DNA of 64,000 bases from Dipylidium caninum (GCA_017562135.1 QEYB01000936.1:769427-833426), one strand, 5' to 3'; numbered from the stretch's first letter, positions 35,251-46,960 are shown. Notes: generated by a model not told the origin, from the letters alone. Numbers and translations are program-made.

Positions 35251-36559
35251 GAAGTAAGTTGTGCCTCTGAATTCACACATTGGTGGGCAGTCACAAATAC
35301 CGCAGCAAATACGCAACGTTGAGCTGCAAAGTAAAGAACTATTGGCAGAAAGCTGAAGTTTACATTGGCTAAATGATTAAGTAACGACAACGCAATTCAG
35401 TAGAGTTTACTTATAATTTAGTTTTAATGGGAAGGATGAGAAAGCCAAGAGAGGAACTGCAAAGTGGTACCTTCAACTGCACAGCAGATGGTGACCACGG
35501 AGCCAATTTTTTGAGCATTTCCAAATTACTAACGATGTTTCTGGGAATAGTTGTGTCCTGGGGACGTGGGATGCTTAATGAGATGGACTCGAATTACCTC
35601 AAAAACTAAGGCGATAAAGCATCAATTGTGTTTCACTGGGAGACGCGTGAATGCGAACGGCAGATAGAAGAGCTGTAGACGATAGAGAAGTGAGGGAAGT
35701 AGGAACGGATACCACGTCCATGGAATCAGTCTTCAGTAAATCTTGTCTATGCTCACTAAATAGCTGCTTCTCCTCCACTATTTCATTAAATCAATCTGCA
35801 TAATTTCATTTGGACATTTGTGTGATTATCGACATTAGACCTTACTACATCGACTGTTCCGCAGAAGTATTGGCGTTATTTTCCCTGCTTACTATTGCCT
35901 GACTACTCCGTGGGTAATCATTTCTCAATTTCTATGAAATAGAAATTTGATATCACCACTGAGCTAATCACTAATAACGCCGATTTTTAACCCTTTAATT
36001 GCTTTCCTCATCATCAAAATATTTACATCCCTGCCGACCGGTGTCTAAGCTACATCTTTGTAACTTCGCTGTGGAAAACCGTGGAGCCGGTGCGGAAGAA
36101 ACTGTGCGGAAGCGAGTAACAGAGACGGTAGCTTTCATGAAACACACAGACACACCTAGTAAACTCGATCCTATGTATGACTTGAAGCTTGTTATACTAG
36201 CAGTACGCTTACACCACCTAGATGATTGCTTCTACTTCGCATGCAACTGAACACCCTACGATTGGGCTGAGTTCAGTTTTCAGTCCCTCCCCCACCCATT
36301 TCAGCAATTAGGCAGGGTTTCAACACCGAAATAGGGGCATTCTAAAGATATGTACACCGCCTATTGGCTAAAAGTCAATTCCACGTAAATTAGTCAAAGG
36401 AGAATCCAACTGAGTGGATTGGCCGATTTACCATGTGCTTTCGACTTGGCAACAGAACGCAACCACCAACTTGAGGTGAACCTGAGGCCTTCAAAACGGA
36501 TTAATGTTAAGAACGCGTTGATAATGGTCTAGATGAAGGAAAACACATTGTTGGCATCA

Positions 36560-39245
36560 CAAGCCCCAAGGTTCAAAGTGAACCACCTGCAACAGGTTGA
36601 CATCCCTTTCGAAGACATTTGTACCATCTCTTCAGCTTCATCTCTCCATCCTTTCTACTCAAATCTCTGCTAATTACATCAACATTTTAACTACCAGCCT
36701 GACCTACAGTCCTTCCAGTTCCATGCCTGATGAGCAAAATTATCGCCTCTGGGAGTGCTATTTCCACTCACCGCAGCCTAATAAATCAGTACACACTATG
36801 GTGACAGTTGTTGACTTTACGCAGGGGCATCTGTGCGTATATTGGAAAGTTGAGTGCCTAATTTCCTGTAACCTCGATCGTAATTACGTGCATGTAACGC
36901 AGTGGGGGCGGAGGAGCGCAAATGTAATGATAGAAGAAGCCACTGCGCTTGTTTCCGGCTGATCACGTCATACCAGCGTTGGCGTAAGTCTTAAAGCTAC
37001 CTCTCCGATTTCCGCATTATTCGAGATTAGCTCAAATGGTGCGTGCAATCGGAACGAAGGAGGGGCCTAACCCTGTTACAGGTTGTACCATGTGATTGTG
37101 GACAAATGCACACCTAATCGGCCTTTAATGTGTTTTACTTTCACCAGTGGCGACGGCTGGCAAGGCGAAGCGTTTATTCGTCCAATTCTTCTAGCCTTGC
37201 AGGAGGCAAGTGCAGATAACCACGTTAAACTTTCTTCATTGTGGCCTTAATGGCGGGTCTGAACAGGTGTCTTTGATGCCGCAGGATGGACGTTGAGAGT
37301 GTGCGCCACTTAGCGGGACGAATTGGAGATCTAACGAATTTGGCTTTATTTAGCTTCGTAGTGTGTTATTCCTGATAAGTTAAGCTGGAATGAAGGTTAC
37401 TTTTGAGAAACGCTACTAGACAGATCCTGCGAGTTCATTATTCCTTACACATTTACCTTTACGCCTTACCTAGAAAAACAGTCGAAATACTCCGACTTCA
37501 TGTTGGAAGGAAAGAACTTTATGCACAAAGAGATTACTCGACTCTGCTCACAGTTTCACCACCTTGTACAAAGGTGATATTTTTTGCGTATGAGGCAGAG
37601 TTCGATGTCAACTGCGAATGCATGTAGGAAAGTTGGAGGATGAACTGTCCCATGCGGGTCAGAAAGTCTGTTTGTTTATTAAAGAGATAAGTGAAAAGAC
37701 CCCTTATTCGCGGCATTTGACACTAACGATCTATCATCCTGGCAAAATATTTTTCACTTGCGCCGATTGAGGCGAACACTCTTAATCCTCTGAGTATTCT
37801 GAACAACATCATCGTATGCATTTGTTATTTCAGACGTATCAAGTGATTTCTATGAAGTGGTTAGTTGATTGGTTCCACAAACCTAGAAAAAATCCATCGA
37901 TTAATTCCACTTCTTCATCTACAATGACTTCCGTATAATGAATTACACGGAGTTTGGCTCTTCGTTTCTCTGTTCGTAAGAGGTGAATATACTCGCCTAA
38001 CCTAGGCTATTGCATGCTATTTGCACATATCTGGCGTAGGATGCGTGTGTACTGAGCAGCAAGTTGAAAAGTACCCAACATCGTCTGCCACAACTCATAT
38101 GGGGCAAGGTCATGATTGTATACCATATTGCGCATATATAGACCCTGCCTAATCACCCGACTGCGGATTGACGGAATTTCCTAACTTCTAAAACCCATTC
38201 TACACTTGCTGACAGTAGATGGCCAAGGCCCTTGAATGTATTGAAAGAGTTGGAAATGCAGAAGATGGTAAAAACGGACTCCACAGGAATTGGGGTCAAT
38301 TCCACTAAACGAAATACGTTTGGTGGTGTCCATCACGTCCATCAAGTAATAATGGTGTAATTTGTGTAGCGGGTTGAAAAAAGAGACAACGTCATCTGCA
38401 GGCAACACTTGTCACTAGTTGGTAGATGAGTAGGCCAATGCGAAAAGGCGTTTTCGCATCACGGATGGAGATCGTATTCGTGACCTTGCACCAAGCGCCG
38501 TTGTAGATGGTTCAAAAGCAAAGGCATTTCTTACTGGCATTAGGAAGTGAGCTTTACCTATTGTTTGCGGATTTTAAGCTCTTTGCCATAAATTGGGGAC
38601 TAAGATTGAATCAAAGGCCAACCAACCTCTTGCAGCCTTCAGAAGAGGACGTTCGCGATATTCTTCTCGCCGCCAACTCTCGTGAGTCCACAGTCACAAT
38701 TAATTGCAGCCCACGTCGAATTAAGTGCGCTCTTTTCTCAATTACATTCACCCCTCGAGTTCCCACCTCTTGTGTCACACTGAAAGAACGTCGACTGATA
38801 TCTGCCAATGTTAACTGGCAAAAGCACTTGGAGATAGTCGTTGCTTTGCAAATTGTATTGCTGAGCCGTTGCAGGGGCCACTGCTGCACACTCCGACGAA
38901 CACTGCTCCCTCGTCACCCAGTTTGGTGTCGCTGAGGAGGGTGTGATAAAAACATTACGGTGTAAAGACAGTAGGGAATAACTAGCGGTTGCAATTCACC
39001 TCGCTTTAGATACACCTCCTAACATTGGCCGGCGCAGATTATTATTATCTCCTTGCTAGGATGGATTCCCTTTTTATTTGGGCATAACGTTTTAACTTCC
39101 ATTTGTGAGCAATCAACTAACGTAGCTCTCATCACCGCAAGCCTATCGCACCAAATCCGCACTAGCTTGTTTCTACGCAACAAACATGCACTACTCTGTG
39201 TCTACGTCGTTACAGGAGGCATTGTGGTTGGATAAAAGGTGGTAG
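36560..39245 (+). pseudogene. B-type array-family pseudogene with open EX block
   Basis: E1 (36597-36700) keeps a hydrophobic signal (L-H-L-S-I-L-S-T-Q-I-S-A-N-Y) and upstream text homologous to active promoters. The TATA has become GGTTCAAAGTG and the start position reads ACATTTGT instead of ATG. E2 and E3 are not recognisable. Block EX at 38507-38935 is open for 142 codons, with E-E-D-V-R-D-I-L-L-A-A-N-S and V-T-L-K-E-R-R-L-I-S-A-N-V-N-W. Block EY (39050-39240) follows. EX paralogues at 32.7 (+), 44.2 (-) and 52.7 kb (-) are broken. The unit converges with the minus-strand 40.5-kb copy at about 39285. Confidence 0.55.
37385..37720 (+). repeat. Segmental duplication of 30800-31110 (6.58 kb apart)
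   Basis: Shared text includes TGAAGGTTAC, TACAAAGGTGATATTTT and ATGAGGCAG, in order and the same orientation. The copy has lost the reading frame seen at 30.83-31.12 kb. Confidence 0.8.
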
Positions 39246-39284
39246 GCTAGGCCATTTGTGCATATATGTGCAAGAAATCAACTG

Positions 39285-40508
39285 ACCAGGTTCTCCATTG
39301 CTTTACGGAATTCGTCTGGATCAGCTGAAACAAAAAGGCAATTAGTAGGTCAAATTATATGCCTTAACGTTGCTTATGTTAAGGATGCTTGTGTGCAGCG
39401 AATTTAAGGACGCCCAACAGATCCAAGTTCAAATGGCCGCAATGCGATCAGATGGGAATGGAATGGGAATGGAAAAGGAAAGGAATGGGAAGGAATGGCA
39501 GAGTTGTAGAATCACTTCAAATGCTCCGTCCAATGAAGAACTTCAATCAACAGACGTGAGACAATTGCCACGGCCAGTGTAAGGTCATGTCCATAATTTA
39601 CGCGGCCATCTTTGACTTCATTGTCTGCCTTCGTAGCAGGTCACCTGACTGCCTTTGTCAACCCAAAGTGGTAGACAGTGCCTAAAGTTGGCAACCGTTC
39701 CAAGCCTCACCATTTCCACCACTGTCCACATTTACTCATGCATTCTACTCTTCCTTAACCGGTGCGAGTGAGTAACATTCTTCTAGGCTCATATATTTTT
39801 TGTGCTTAACGCTGAACATGAGGCCATCGGAGTCATAGGGCGAAATGAAAGGGACTCCTGCAACGAGGTGCCCCTCCCAGGAATTGATGGTCAACATGAT
39901 GTACCATTGACTTCGAAGATGACTTAGTGCCACTACCGTTCCCGCGACATTCTGTGGAATCATATTTGCCGTATGGGCAACCAACTCTGCCTGATGGACC
40001 TGATGGTTTCTGATTGCCAAACTTCAAGGTAAAGGACTGCAACGTGCAGCTAGGAGTATTCGCAAATATAATACCTTTCTCATTATGCAAATGCCCATCT
40101 CGACTACGGCTCTTATTTTCCCTCACATAGCCTACATAGAGCCACGTCCGTCATTCTGGAGTCATACGCCTTCTGCGGAGGAACGGCCAAATTGTGTGGT
40201 AGTCTGGCTAAGAGGTAAACACCAGAGGAGGTGAAAAGGGGTGCCCGGAAGCAGCTAAGGCCTTAGGTATTTTGCAATTGTTTTCATTTCTACCGCGGGA
40301 TTAAGGACTGTGGGACATTCGCCTGAAATGAGGCACAAAAAACAATTTCATTCACCGCAATAATACCCCGCCTTCTGCTGTTTCTCGCTCTTTCCTCTAC
40401 ATAAAGCACTAACTCACTTTGTAGGCTATGTGCGATATTGATAGTTGGGGCATTGTTCAGATCAGCCTTGATAATACTAATGGAGAAAAAGAACAGGAGA
40501 GACCACAT
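39285..40508 (-). pseudogene. A-type array-family pseudogene, truncated in E2
   Basis: E1 (40508-40418) is intact: M-W-S-L-L-F-F-F-S-I-S-I-I-K-A-D, ending at CTACAAA|GTGAGT in phase 1. Intron 1 is about 95 bp and ends CTCATTTCAG. E2 then reads E-C-P-T-V-L-N-P-A-V-E-M-K-T-I-A-K-Y-L and breaks off at about 40268, joined directly to downstream unit sequence; the rest of E2 and all of E3 are missing. Further on are the A-N-T-P-S-C block (about 40080-39990), an open frame at 39745-40020 (I-M-L-T-I-N-S-W-E-G-H), a decayed G-T-V-A block (about 39700) and the micro-exon D-P-D-E-F-R-K-A-M-E-N-L-V-S-stop (39328-39285). A TATA box at 40553-40558 lies 50 bp before the ATG. Confidence 0.7.
39450..39500. 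repeat. GGAAT-like degenerate repeat
   Basis: An imperfect purine-rich repeat of GGAATGGG/GGAAAAGG units, inside the duplicated flank of the array unit. Confidence 0.8.
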
Positions 40509-40550
40509 AGCTTTCGGAGAACACAGAGGTCAGCCTGGTGCACGGGCTGC

Positions 40551-40560
40551 AGTTTATACC
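40551..40560 (-). promoter_or_regulatory. Core promoter TATA (GGTATAAACT)
   Basis: TATAAA 50 bp before the ATG of the truncated 40.5-kb copy. It survives although the gene body is deleted. Confidence 0.65.
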
Positions 40561-40597
40561 TTGAAGCCTTTTGTGCCCAGGAAAATCAAACATTGTC

Positions 40598-41208
40598 ATA
40601 ACCTGAAAATCGGTTTCGAAGGAATCCTCTTGAACATTCAAGTGTTTACCGATGCAAGTTCCAACACCGCTGTCAAATGCTTTGCAGGTGTGAGCAACTT
40701 TCCATGTCATCTGCAGAGAACTTTGGTTTGACGAGCTCAGGTAGACTTGGTAGGCGTGGTCGAAATACGTTCCTAGTAGACATTGCACATATATTCTATT
40801 TATAGGCTGGATTACTTTCGCAAACACTTGTCCTCTGCGCATTTGTCCACATTTCTTAGCGAATTGACCATAGGGCAAGCTCACTCCATTTCCAATTTGG
40901 TCCTTATTCGTCGTGTCATCTGACAAGACCATTCGTGCATTCAAATCATGAACGTGTCTATTGCTGGCCCTGAAGTCTGCGTCACGCATATTCCACTTCC
41001 GTATGGTGGCGATGAGCTTAAAACAGTTAGTCAGTGGATTTCGGCAGGTTCTTCTAATGATATCCTGCAACACAGAGAAGAGGCGTTATACAACCTTCTG
41101 TTACACGCACTGGAGCAGAAGTGGAAGGGCGTTTGTCCTCTAACTGATATAGTGAAGTCATCGGAAACCGCAGTCGACTTCACCAAACAATACTGCGTTG
41201 CCTCATAG
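40598..41208 (+). pseudogene. 5'-truncated array-family copy (E2 end and E3)
   Basis: The plus strand carries the second half of E2 (40598-40735, AAATCGGTTTC...GATGCAAGTTCCA, with C-F-A-G-V-S-N) without E1. An E3 starts after CATTTCTTAG (40860) and keeps A-H-S-I-S, I-Q-I-M-N-V-S-I and G-G-D-E-L-K-T-V, with a frameshift after the first third. It is closest to the E3 of the intact 46-kb gene. It begins only about 30 bp from the promoter of the minus-strand copy, marking a head-to-head junction. Confidence 0.65.
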
Positions 41209-41879
41209 AGGTTGCACTATGCCTCTGAAACTAAAACTACACACTTGTGGAGTATCACATTCACCAGTGTGGGGTTAATCAACCCGTGCGGTGAGTTGAA
41301 AGAAAAGAGGAGTGTGTGCTCGGTGGTAACGGAATCTAACAAACTGAAGCTAATTTACCACAATAATGTCATTAGCCCAATCTGAAATCGGTTTCAAAGG
41401 ACGACGTCGTGAGAGTAAAGTAGTTGCTCGTTGCATAAGCGAATTGTTGAATATTCCCACACTGGAAATTATCATGCCATTGGTTCGTGGTGCGCACCAA
41501 AAGTGAACCTCTATTGTCACCAGCTCGCGTCCTTATCGCTAGTATTTTATGAGAATTTGATGTGGCGACGGTAAATATCATGTTCCTCAAATCGTCAAAT
41601 ATTACCTTAAGCTTAGGTGAGGTGTTAATCACAAAGGACGGAACAGGAATGTAGACGAGACTTAGAATTCATCTCCCCTCCCAAAGTTTCCTTACTTTCC
41701 AATTCTGTATGTGGTTGGGTAAATGTCGCAGGCACGAAATCTTTGTCTGCTTATTCGCAACCTCGCTAATTCAACAATTATTTATCGTTTATCTTGCGCT
41801 GAGATGGGAGGCGAGGCGGATTGAATCCACTCAGTTCGTCGTCACCTCGCAAAAGAAGATTGATTTGTTAAGGTCTTGA

Positions 41880-42235
41880 GCTTTAGGCTTTGGTAATAAG
41901 GCGGAGTCTCCCTCGAAATGACACATTTGTCTAATTCGCTGCCCAGCATATCCCTACGAACACAGCCAACTCTGCGCTTTTAGTGGCTAATCGCGCCAAG
42001 CGTTGGTCGACTGCTGACTATTCACTAATGACCTTGCTGTCCATGAAATAGGCAGTGGAAGGACAGGCAACAGACCGCAATGGCAGTTTCAGGATGAAAT
42101 TGAGACATTTAAAGCGGTTTAATGGCAAGACCATAAACACAATGCTCTAGGTCATGGAAAGTTTCTCGTGACACAACACCCTCCAAGGTATAAACAAAAT
42201 TTCGTCCTCACTGTTGGACTCCCATTTCGTAGAAC
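41880..42235 (+). repeat. Duplicated A-type 5' flank (also 25870-26290)
   Basis: Shares GGAGTCTCCCTC, AACACAGCCAAC, AAGCGTTGGTCG and TTTAAAG(C/T)G(G/T)TTTAATG with the region upstream of the 26.3-kb copy in the same order and orientation. It shows that the duplicated unit includes at least 350 bp of promoter sequence. Confidence 0.8.
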
Positions 42236-42237
42236 CT

Positions 42238-43663
42238 ATGTTGTCTCTCTTAATCCTTCTCTCTTTAGTTGCCATACGGGAGGGAGAGACCTACATTTCA
42301 ATTACCCGCATGGGTTTAGTGAACCATACAGGTAGTGTTCGTGAAGTATTTTTAATATTATTTAGAGTCTATATGAGTTTTTTCAGACAGGCCATCAATC
42401 TACCCCCTTTATTTAGTAGAAGATTTGAAATAGCGAAAGCTTACTCCATCTTCACCCTGTCTGTTAACCTTCTTCTGGTGCCTTATGTGGTGGAAGAAAT
42501 TAACGAGGTTTATATGCAATGCACTTCAGACGATTCTCCTAAGATCATCCTGTCGCATACAACAAATTAAAGGTAGACTCCAGTTGTGCCTCCACATGTT
42601 GAATGATTGAATTTGTGCTCCTGAGAGGTTGAAGCTGTTTGGTGGCACCCCTTTTCACATCCCCTGTGTTTTACCTCATGGTCAGTCTATCAAACTAATT
42701 GACCATTCTTCTGCAGAAGACGTATGGCTCCAGACTGACGGAAATGACTCAAATGTATGCTCATTGAGGGAAAATAAGAGCCGAAACAAAGAAAGACATT
42801 TGCATAATGAGGAAGGCTATATAGCTGCGAATACAGCTAGCTGAATGTTGCAGTCCATTCTACGGAAGACTGCGGTCAGAGGCAGAGAAAAACATCAGGC
42901 AGAGTTTGTCACGCACTGGAAATCACAACGAGCAGCATATTATCGGACAAATATGATGTCGCAGAATGTCGCGAGGACAGTGGAAGCCCTGGGTCATCTT
43001 GCCTAATAAGGTGACATCTGCCCTTTTCCGTATCGAAAGACAGCGAGTGATAAAGTCCGAGGAAACACGGGTAGATATAAGCCGAACAATTCGTCGTGCG
43101 GGGTCTTTTTCACTTCGCTGTATAACCAGCATTAAATACACAAACTGTAGCAGCCCAGCATAGACGCTCTCAGTTGCACTGTTTGGGGAAGAGAGTAAAA
43201 TGCATGATAACGTGTGAACAGTTGTCAAAAATGTTGAAGTTTGGGACTGTTGCAAACCGTGGCGACTCTCCACCACTTTGGGTTGGCAAATGCAGTCGCG
43301 CGAACTGTTACGAAGGTGCACAATTGAGCCAAGCATGGCTGAGTAGATTATGTGCATTGCTGTACACAGGCGCAACTCTTGACCCTCTGTTTGATACTCT
43401 GTTGGGATCACCACTGCCGACAAACATACTACTCAAAAATGTACTTTGGTTAACGCTAAGGGAGGTCCACCACAGTCCCTCCTATCACATTTAATCGCAC
43501 TTCACCCATTCGCATTTGGCTCAGTCGGGCGCCCTCCCTCCCATGCACATGAGCAACCTTAACATAGGCTGTTTTAGAAAAGATAATGTTGACCTGCTAA
43601 TCGCCTTTTTTTCAGAGGATCAAGACGGACTCTACAAAGTAATGGAACAGCTGGTTAGTTGAT
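42238..43663 (+). pseudogene. A-type pseudogene with internal deletions
   Basis: A TATA box (42189-42194) lies 49 bp before ATG 42238. The signal peptide (M-L-S-L-L-I-L-L-S-L-V-A-I) is fused to the last 14 codons of E2 (Y-I-S-I-T-R-M-G), deleting about 300 bp. The exon ends at ACAG|GTAGTG (42331) in the wrong phase for E3. E3 (42420-42570) keeps A-K-A-Y-S-I-F-T-L-S-V then jumps to V-V-E-E-I-N-E-V, a second deletion. Downstream blocks follow: N-T-A-S (about 42830), Q-N-V-A-R-T-V-E-A-L-G-H-L-A (about 42960-43010), an open G-T-V-A-N-R block (43174-43494, 106 codons) and the micro-exon after TTTTTTTTCAG reading D-G-L-Y-K-V-M-E-Q-L-V-S-stop (43617-43663). Confidence 0.7.
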
Positions 43664-43979
43664 TACTTGAACACACAAACAAATCCGTTTCCCTTATCTC
43701 CCTCCATCCAAACACGATGACGTCTATCACGAAATAGACGCAGGTTAGTGCAGATTTGTCACGAGAGTGTTCCGATGATGAGAACGACTTCAGTTGGCTA
43801 CTCGTAAATACGAGTCAAAACTACTTTGAGAAATAAAGAGAAAATTTATACCAGTAAAGAGACAATAGGACTCGACACCAACAAATGTCAAAATGTGTAT
43901 TCAAGGCGGGTCGATCTGTAACTGCTAGATATTGCTCACTCTCCCTTCTCCCTGTTGCATTTATCACACCTTCCTTCAG

Positions 43980-45110
43980 CAACAGCAAACTCAGTGATGA
44001 GGGAGCAGTGTTCGTCGGAGTGCACATCAGTGGCCTCTACAACTGCTAGGCAACACAATTTGCGGAGCACCAACTACTTTTTAGTGTTTGTGGCAGTAAA
44101 CATTAATAGATACCAGTGGAGGTGCCTTCAGTGGGACGCTAGAGGTGGGAAGCGGAGGGTCGAATTCCATCCAAAAAAACTATGTTTAATCTACGACGCG
44201 TCGTCACTATTTGTCACTGTGGATTCACAAACGTTAGTCGCTGGGGAAATATTGCGCGAGTCCGGTTCTGTGGATTGAGAGAGGTTAGGTGGGCTCCGTT
44301 GCCATATCGGTCCACCTTTGTGAGTAAAAAATCCTACGGCTTGTCTCAGTATGCACAATTTCATCGTTATTAAGGTCAGCCAATTTTATCGCAAACCAAA
44401 TGGTAGTCAGTGAAAGAAGGGAAAAAGGAGGCCATGCGGTGACCGGGTCCTCATTTGCGTATTCACTTATTCTTCCACATATTAACGACAGTCTGTTCCT
44501 CCCATTTCCTGTGTGTAACAAGATGGCCTTTGGAGAGTCGTCCTGAGATACATTAAATAAAACCTTTTAGCAGAGATATGAACTACATTTGGCGCACTTC
44601 GCATAAGTCAACAGAAGCACCCATGCCTCGAAGGATCGCATCGTTCCACCCAATCATATGAAGGTTAACGGACAAATTGACGAAGGAGTAAGGTCTCTAC
44701 ATTCTCACACCTTTAGTCACTTTACCAAAGACTAACAAGACAGAAATTATCAACCCTTATGAAATACTAATCTGAGGATAATGGCATTTAGTCAAGTAGG
44801 AACAGGGTAACGAGGAGGCAGACGAGGAGACTGAGCCTACTTCTACACCTCCACTGAAACCCTTGAGTAAGCGAAATGCATGCTGCTTTCAGCACTAAAA
44901 CAAGTTAACATGATGCTTTACGTTCCAACGGCTTGCGCAAAACTGATTTCGGAATATCCTCTTGGCAACCGATTTCCAAGTTTACTCCGCTTGAGGCACT
45001 TGAAGATAAATTTATTGTAAGTTTGAGTCATAAGGTGACTTTTAACGCTGCAAATTTCTACACCCCATTGTGTGTTTCGAGAGAGCTGCCCAAAATGGGG
45101 ACATAAAGTG
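43980..45110 (-). pseudogene. B-type array-family pseudogene
   Basis: Minus strand. An E2 relic (about 45100-44940) has T-Y-N-K-F-I-F-K and AAATCGGTTGCC text. An E3 relic (about 44740-44600) matches the 32.2-kb E3 (GGTGTGAGA, GGTGGAACGATGCGAT). A broken EX block lies at 44250-43990. Its tail meets the tail of the plus-strand 42.2-kb A-type copy, so the A/B pair here is inverted relative to the pairs at 33.3 and 39.3 kb. Confidence 0.55.
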
Positions 45111-45393
45111 CTGTCTCAACTCCTTTGACTACTGCCACCAATTTTAACCATTCTATTACTTCCTTGTACTTCTTCTACGCGAAAGCAGCTTCGGTTGTCA
45201 TCAAAATATAACCTTACCTGTCTGGCGGTATATGACAGGGATCCTTGAAACTCTGCTCTAAAACATCAGGGATTTAGTGACGGTCGAACGTTGGACAGAC
45301 GCAGCAGCAAAGATAGCGGAGTCTCCACGGAATGGCAATGACCTGCCAATGTGAACGCTCAAGATTTCTTCCTCAGCACCTCCATTCCTCCAC

Positions 45394-45909
45394 TTGCCTA
45401 CTCAGTCTTTACTATTTCTGCAACGACTAATCAAGCTTCTTGTATGCTCAACACATCCAATCAACTCCATTCCAGTTAAAGTAACTGTCGCCTACTACAA
45501 TGTGCCCATTTGCCATTGGATCCACTTCGCCCTCGATTCGTCACAAAATTTCGCTACACTACATGTTCTGCACAGGCGCAAAGAACTCGTTGTACTTGGA
45601 CTTGGTCTTCTTTCACCATCACATGACTTACAATCCTGTGCTGCTTCTCCCACCAATACCCTCTCACCCCAAACTATCCCTCCAGTCTTGATGCATTGTC
45701 AGGATTTGAGGTCGCTTATTTCCCTATTTCACCTCAACTCTCACCCCATGGGAAGAGGATTGACTGGGAATCTTGGGCGTGCTCTTGTACGCTCAATGAG
45801 AAATCGGCATCCTGTTGTAGATTCCCTTGTTCAGCATTCGTGGAGGCCGAAAATGCACAGTTTGATGACCGTTGGTAACTCATTACTGAATTTGGAGTTG
45901 GTGAATTAA
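45394..45909 (+). other. 171-codon open frame, unrecognised
   Basis: One of the longest frames in the window. It has no signal peptide, membrane segment or recognised domain. The sequence around it has no detected paralogue, and the minus strand is also open for 77 codons here. It lies directly downstream of the intact 46-kb gene, so part may be its 3' flank. Confidence 0.2.
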
Positions 45910-46007
45910 AAGGGAAACATAGCCTCAAGGGAAAGATGGAGGAAGAGGGGATAATCAACGGTGGCAAATCATCCCGTGTAACATTTTGTGAACATCAAAT
46001 TGCATCT

Positions 46008-46037
46008 TTTATTCAGTAGAAATGACTCCCATTTATT
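46008..46037 (-). terminator. Poly(A) signals of the 46-kb gene
   Basis: Two AATAAA hexamers on the minus strand (complement of 46032-46037 and 46008-46013), about 100-130 bp past the stop. The surrounding 100 bp recur at about 53.35-53.45 kb. Confidence 0.6.
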
Positions 46038-46137
46038 TCCTGATTAAGATGGCTTGTGCGGGAAGGCAACTAGCACAGATCGGCAGATGAATAGTGGTGG
46101 GGATGGACATGGTGGGTTATAGCGCGCTCAGGAGGAA

Positions 46138-46920
46138 TTAGGAATATTTTTCAACATGCATTGCATACCTCGTTTTTTTCTCTACTCGACAGTGTGTCAT
46201 TAGAAGTACTTTGCGAAATCCACTGACTATCACTGTTTTGAGTTCGTCGTCCCCATACGGAAGAGAAACATGCATGGCGGTGACATCAGGGGCATCAATA
46301 GACACATTCATGATTTGAATGAGCGAATCGCCTTGTCGCATGAGACGAAGAATAACGGCCAGCCGGGAAATGGAGTAGGCTTGCTTTATTGCCGCTTCTC
46401 TACAATAAGTGAACAAATGCAAACGGCTCGTGGAACACGCCTAATAAGCCTACCTGCCATCCCTAATCGAAAGATCTCTGTAACTGAAACGCAAGTTGCT
46501 GCCAACTGCGAAACAATTGAAGACGATGCTTGAACTTGCGTCGGGTGAGCAATCTGATGTCCAGGAGGATTCCTGCCAAACCGATTTCCAGGTGACCTGA
46601 GCAAGAGGCCACTTGATGACTAATGTGTTGTAAGTGCCGGTCACGAGGTGATTTACAATGGTACTAATTTCTGCCGTCTCATTGTCTCCTTCGGCCCAGT
46701 GGCCTGAAATGCAGGAAAAAGAACAAGTTGCAGCAACTCCCACCACCACCGATTCTTCTTCTTCTCCTTCTTCACATATGACACCTCCGTGTACATTAAG
46801 CCTTAACTCACTAGTTGGGCCGCGTCTCTGTCTGATAACTGAGACGTCACTGTGATCAGAGACGGAGGTGGTGGGGAGAGAAAGCGCGAAGAGAGGGAGC
46901 AGGAAAAGGAAAGATATCAT
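46138..46920 (-). CDS. Secreted A-type array-family protein, intact three-exon gene
   Basis: Model (minus): E1 46920-46812, E2 46703-46454, E3 46399-46138. Total 621 bp, 206 codons plus stop. Signal peptide M-I-S-F-L-F-L-L-P-L-F-A-L-S. Intron 1 is 108 bp (GTGAGT to ATTTCAG, phase 1), intron 2 only 54 bp (GTAGGC to TTGTAG, phase 2). E2 has exactly the 250 bp of the 35-kb gene, with E-I-S-T-I-V-N-H-L-V-T-G-T-Y-N, S-S-W-T-S-D-C-S-P-D-A and S-N-L-R-F-S-Y. E3 has Q-A-Y-S-I-S-R-L-A-V and H-V-S-L-P-Y-G-D-D-E-L-K-T-V. An A7 run near the end of E3 shifts its tail relative to the 35-kb protein. CATAAA-type TATA box 49 bp upstream. Two poly(A) signals follow. It is the best preserved A-type gene; function unknown. 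Confidence 0.78.
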
Positions 46921-46960
46921 AACTTTCGTGGAATGGCAGGTGAGCTTGTTGCACGACATT

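Noticed and set aside
38611..38889. 92-codon minus frame
   Set aside because: Antisense shadow of the EX block on the plus strand.
40477..41073. 198-codon minus frame, one of the longest in the window
   Set aside because: It is the antisense of a family E2/E3 copy on the plus strand plus part of a minus-strand E1 promoter; the plus reading explains the sequence.
43174..43494. Treating the 106-codon G-T-V-A-N-R frame as an independent gene
   Set aside because: Its paralogues always lie in the same place between the N-T-P and L-V-S blocks, so it is better described as part of the A-type unit until transcripts say otherwise.
46270..46533. Plus frame of 87 codons
   Set aside because: Antisense shadow of E3 and intron 2 of the intact minus-strand 46-kb gene.
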